From JBGPIT01 sp041485125 (GTDB lineage: Bacteria > Desulfobacterota > Binatia > UTPRO1): DNA of 8,581 nucleotides. Positions within the stretch are counted from its first letter, which is position 1. The number at the start of each line of letters is the position of its first letter. The translations under genes were made by a program, and so were the position numbers. The notes under the pieces are model-generated. The model searched no databases, was not told the origin of the DNA, and saw only the letters and a list, made by a program, of their open reading frames with translations. The stretch lies in NCBI GenBank assembly GCA_041485125.1, contig JBGPIT010000219.1, positions 1 to 8,581 of the forward strand, in the 5' to 3' direction. Below are positions 5,976 to 8,581 of the stretch, piece after piece.

Positions 5976-6815
5976 ATGCGTATCGCCAACGTCGGAGGCC
6001 GCTTGACCCTGCTCGTCGACGCCGGCCGCGTCGACGTGGAGACCGCCTCGGACCGCCGCTTCGGTGCGGATCCCCAGGCCGTCTTCGCGCGCTGGCGCGA
6101 GTTCCGCGACTGGGCAGCCGGGGTCTCGGGCGCGGGCGCGGCTCCCGTCGGAGATGGCGCCCTCGGCGCGCCGGCGCCGCGACCGACGCAGGTCCTCGCG
6201 GTCGGCATCAACTATCGCGATCACGCCGCCGAAGGTGGGCTGCCGATTCCCGAGCAGCCGGCCGTCTTCACCAAGTTTCCGACCTGCCTCGTCGGTCCGG
6301 ACGCGGACGTCGTCTTGCCGTCGCCGTTCGTCGATTGGGAGGTCGAGCTGGTGGTCGTGATCGGGGTGCACGCGTATCGCGTCGGCGAGGAGGCTGCCTG
6401 GAGCCACGTCGCCGGGCTCACCGTCGGCCAGGATCTCTCCGAGCGCGTCGTCCAATGGCGCGCCGGCGGGCAGTTCTCGCTCGGCAAGTCGTATCCGGGC
6501 TTCGGTCCGATGGGGCCGGAGCTGGTCACACCCGACGAGCTCCCCGACCCCGACGATCTCGAGCTCGGCTGCAGCGTCGACGGCGAGCAGATGCAGAAGA
6601 GCCGCACCTCGGACATGGTGTTCAGCGTCCCGCGCCTGATCGCGGAGCTGTCGGCGGTGCTGCCGCTCCTTCCCGGCGACGTCATCTTCACCGGCACGCC
6701 CGCGGGCATCGGTGCGACCCGTGAGCCGCGGCGCTTCCTCCAGCCCGGCGAGGTGATCACCAGCTACGTCGAAGGCATCGGCAACCTCCGCAACCGCTGC
6801 GTCGCCGCTTCCTGA
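5976..6815 (+). CDS. Fumarylacetoacetate hydrolase (FAH) family enzyme
   Basis: The 279-residue product starts at an ATG behind GGGAGGGAG. The FAH fold is evident from VGINYRDHAAE (76-86), the metal-binding WEVEL (Glu122, Glu124), GLTVGQDLSER (147-157, metal-ligand Asp153), the active-site Lys in SLGKSYPGF (Lys171) and the C-terminal LLPGDVIFTGTPAGIG (231-246). Residues 1-65 form the short variable N-terminal domain usual in bacterial members. The family includes fumarylpyruvate and acylpyruvate hydrolases, oxopentenoate hydratases such as MhpD, and decarboxylases of meta-cleavage pathways. Next to an extradiol dioxygenase it probably processes the ring-cleavage product or a later enol intermediate, but which reaction it performs is not decidable from sequence. 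It is first in a three-gene operon, 22 nt before the next start. Confidence 0.93.
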   Translation: MRIANVGGRLTLLVDAGRVDVETASDRRFGADPQAVFARWREFRDWAAGVSGAGAAPVGDGALGAPAPRPTQVLAVGINYRDHAAEGGLPIPEQPAVFTKFPTCLVGPDADVVLPSPFVDWEVELVVVIGVHAYRVGEEAAWSHVAGLTVGQDLSERVVQWRAGGQFSLGKSYPGFGPMGPELVTPDELPDPDDLELGCSVDGEQMQKSRTSDMVFSVPRLIAELSAVLPLLPGDVIFTGTPAGIGATREPRRFLQPGEVITSYVEGIGNLRNRCVAAS

Positions 6816-6825
6816 GCGGCGAGCG

Positions 6826-6831
6826 AAGGAG
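6826..6831 (+). promoter_or_regulatory. Ribosome binding site supporting a GTG start
   Basis: AAGGAG lies 6 nt before GTG 6838. No in-frame ATG gives a full-length first VOC domain, so this site decides the non-ATG start. Confidence 0.75.
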
Positions 6832-6837
6832 TCTCCC

Positions 6838-7752
6838 GTGCTGCATCGCCTCACCACGATCACGATCGGCGTGCCCGACGTTGCGTCGACCGCCGCGTAC
6901 TACGAAGAGTTCGGTCTCACCCCGAGCGGCGCGGGCCGCTTCGCGACCGCTGACGGCGGCGAGCAGCTGCGCCTCGTCCCCGCGCCGCAGCGTCGTCTGC
7001 TCGAGCTCGGCGTTGGCGCCGACGATCCCGACGACCTCGCGCGGATCACGGCCGCGTTCGCGCGTCTCGCGATCGCCGTCGAACGCACGCCGGCCGCGCT
7101 CGTCGCCGTCGATCCGGGCACCGGGGTGCGGGTCGTCGTCTCCGTCGCCGAGCGCATCCGGCAGCCCGGGACGGCGCCGTCCGCTGCGAACGGGCCCGGT
7201 CGCCTCGATCGGGTCACCCGTCGCGCCGACGCGATCGAACGCGAGGCACCCGTCAAGCCGCGCAAGCTCGGCCACGTCGTCCTCGGCTCGACGGACCTCG
7301 CGGCGACCGAGCGCTTCTTCATCGACGGCATCGGCTTCAAGGTGAGCGACAGCGTCGCCGGCCTGGCGTCGTTCCTGCGCTGCTCGACCGACCATCACAA
7401 CTTGCTCGTGCAACCCGCGCCGGTGCGCCTGCTGCACCACACCTCGTGGCAGGTCGACGACGTCGACGAGATCGGCCGCGGCGCCAGCGCGCTGCTCGCG
7501 AAAGACCCGAGCCGTCACGTGTGGGGCCTCGGGCGCCATCACATCGGCTCGAACTTCTTCTGGTACCTGAAAGACCCCGCCGGCAACTTCACCGAGTACT
7601 ACGCCGACCTCGACTGCATCCTCGACGATCAGCTCTGGCAGCCCGGCGTGTGGGACGGCTTGAAAGGGCTCGTGAGCTGGGGACCGCCGGTGCCGCCGTC
7701 GTTTCTCGCGCCCGACGATCTCGCCGAGCTGATGGCCGGCGCGCACGCCTGA
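6838..7752 (+). CDS. Extradiol ring-cleavage dioxygenase, two-domain VOC (type I) family
   Basis: The 304-residue product matches the length of BphC, HsaC and catechol 2,3-dioxygenase-type enzymes. It begins at GTG behind AAGGAG. The first VOC domain (1 to about 105, LTTITIGVPDVASTAAYYEEFGL) lacks metal residues, as usual. A linker (about 106-140) leads to the catalytic domain: His146 (KLGHVVLGSTDL), His201 (LLHHTSWQVDDVDE) and Glu253 (NFTEYYADLD) form the 2-His-1-carboxylate Fe(II) site. The HH pair at 186-187 and His235 (GRHHIGSNFFWYLKDP) sit where the family has second-shell acid-base histidines. All key residues are intact, so an active enzyme that meta-cleaves a catechol-type substrate is expected. 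The substrate is unknown; the FAD hydroxylase 8 nt downstream probably supplies it. Confidence 0.93.
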   Translation: MLHRLTTITIGVPDVASTAAYYEEFGLTPSGAGRFATADGGEQLRLVPAPQRRLLELGVGADDPDDLARITAAFARLAIAVERTPAALVAVDPGTGVRVVVSVAERIRQPGTAPSAANGPGRLDRVTRRADAIEREAPVKPRKLGHVVLGSTDLAATERFFIDGIGFKVSDSVAGLASFLRCSTDHHNLLVQPAPVRLLHHTSWQVDDVDEIGRGASALLAKDPSRHVWGLGRHHIGSNFFWYLKDPAGNFTEYYADLDCILDDQLWQPGVWDGLKGLVSWGPPVPPSFLAPDDLAELMAGAHA

Positions 7753-7760
7753 GCGCGACG

Positions 7761-8581
7761 ATGCGCGCGCACTACGACGTCGCGATCGTCGGCTACGGCC
7801 CCGTCGGCCAGACGCTCGCGATCCTTCTCGGGGCACGCGGCTGGCACGTCGGCGTCTTCGAGAAGCAGCCCGTCGCCTATCCGCTGCCGCGCGCCGTCCA
7901 CTTCGACCACGAGGCGGGACGCATACTCCAGAGCGCCGGCATCGCCGACGGCGTACGCGAGGCGGAGGTCGCCGACGTCTACGAATGGCGGAACGCCGCC
8001 GGCGAGACCTTGCTCTCGATCCCGAGCCGTGCGGTGGGCATCTCGGGCTGGCCCGACGCCAACATGTTCGCGCAGCCCGATCTCGAGCGCCTGCTCGACG
8101 CGCGCGCGCGGTCGCTGCCGACGGTCGACGTGCTGCGCGGCTGCGAGGTCACCGGCATCGACGGGGGCGCGGACGCCGTCGCGCTCGAGGTCGCGTCGCC
8201 GGAGGGCGCCCGTGTGGTCACAGCGCGTTTCGTCGTCGGCTGCGACGGCACCAACAGCTTCGTCCGCCCGCACCTCGGCGCGACCGTCACCGACCTCGGC
8301 TTCTTCTTCGACTGGCTGATCGTCGACGTCGTGCCGCACCAGCCGCGGGTGTGGCGCCCACTGAACATCCAGGTCTGTGACCCGGCCCGGCCGACGACGC
8401 TCGTCTCCGGCGGCCCCGGGCGCCGCCGCTGGGAGTTCATGCGCCTTCCCGGCGAGAGCATCGAGGACCTCAACTGCGAGGCGACCGCGTGGCGGCTCCT
8501 CGCGCCCTGGGACGTCACGCCCGAGAACGCGACGCTCGAGCGCCACACCGTGTACCGATTTCAAGCGCGCTGGGTCGACAC
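7761..8581 (+). CDS. FAD-dependent aromatic-ring hydroxylase, MhpA-like (3' partial)
   Basis: An open frame of 273 codons runs off the window end. It starts at ATG 8 nt after the preceding stop, without a clear Shine-Dalgarno, suggesting translational coupling. The N-terminus has the Rossmann FAD motif DVAIVGYGPVGQTLA (GxGxxG at 11-16) with the ribose-binding acidic residue Glu34 (GVFEKQP). It continues with PRAVHFDHEAGRILQSAG (44-61), very like 3-(3-hydroxyphenyl)propionate hydroxylase MhpA and related class A flavoprotein monooxygenases. The second FAD/NAD(P)H motif is GCDGTNSFVR (160-169). Family members hydroxylate a phenol ortho to its OH using NAD(P)H and O2, giving a catechol. That fits the extradiol dioxygenase next door. 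The C-terminal substrate and thioredoxin-like part lies outside the window, so the subfamily is not settled. Confidence 0.92.
   Translation, partial: MRAHYDVAIVGYGPVGQTLAILLGARGWHVGVFEKQPVAYPLPRAVHFDHEAGRILQSAGIADGVREAEVADVYEWRNAAGETLLSIPSRAVGISGWPDANMFAQPDLERLLDARARSLPTVDVLRGCEVTGIDGGADAVALEVASPEGARVVTARFVVGCDGTNSFVRPHLGATVTDLGFFFDWLIVDVVPHQPRVWRPLNIQVCDPARPTTLVSGGPGRRRWEFMRLPGESIEDLNCEATAWRLLAPWDVTPENATLERHTVYRFQARWVD

Noticed and set aside
6757..7836. Antisense frame of 359 codons over the dioxygenase gene
   Set aside because: It covers a gene with intact catalytic residues on the other strand, and its product is Arg/Glu-rich without motifs.

Overview
The window is about 8.6 kb of uniformly GC-rich bacterial DNA with no RNA genes, mobile elements or CRISPR arrays that I can see. 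Signal-peptide secretion, TPTP linkers, a 'myxococcus-type' Cys-rich motif, cohesin/dockerin-like modules and a nearby aromatic-catabolism operon together suggest an uncultured soil or marine proteobacterium-like lineage, of deltaproteobacterial, myxobacterial or Binatota type. This placement is inferred from protein style only; no marker gene is present.

Left part (2-3910, + strand): two genes 18 nt apart encode extracellular modular proteins. The first is cut by the window start and enters from a Thr/Pro linker. It consists of two copies of a ~150-residue helical-looking module, each with ten cysteines in matching order; I do not recognise the family. The second (943 aa) has a signal peptide, four PPC-like beta repeats of exactly 121 residues, a 78-residue Thr/Pro linker, a short Cys-rich motif, a cohesin-like domain, a dockerin-like EF-hand pair and a C-terminal segment resembling the second half of another cohesin-like fold. 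Both look like surface or secreted proteins.

Middle part (4053-5858, - strand): a TetR-family repressor gene is followed, 84 nt downstream on the same strand, by a luciferase-like (LLM, F420/flavin-type) oxidoreductase. This pair converges on the secreted-protein genes across a 142-nt gap.

Right part (5976 to window end, + strand): a fumarylacetoacetate-hydrolase-family enzyme, a two-domain extradiol (VOC) dioxygenase with an intact 2-His-1-Glu iron site, and an MhpA-like FAD aromatic hydroxylase, the last cut by the window end. They are tightly spaced and read as one operon for hydroxylation, meta-cleavage and further processing of a phenolic compound.

The 117-nt divergent region between the TetR gene and the catabolic operon holds a striking AT-rich palindrome with perfect ATGTCAA/TTGACAT arms (5888-5904) and matching outer GAGAA/TTCTC arms. 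This is very probably the operator through which TetR controls both directions. The catabolic cluster is of a recognisable type. The least explained material is the left part: the ten-cysteine duplicated module and the cohesin-plus-dockerin combination in one polypeptide.
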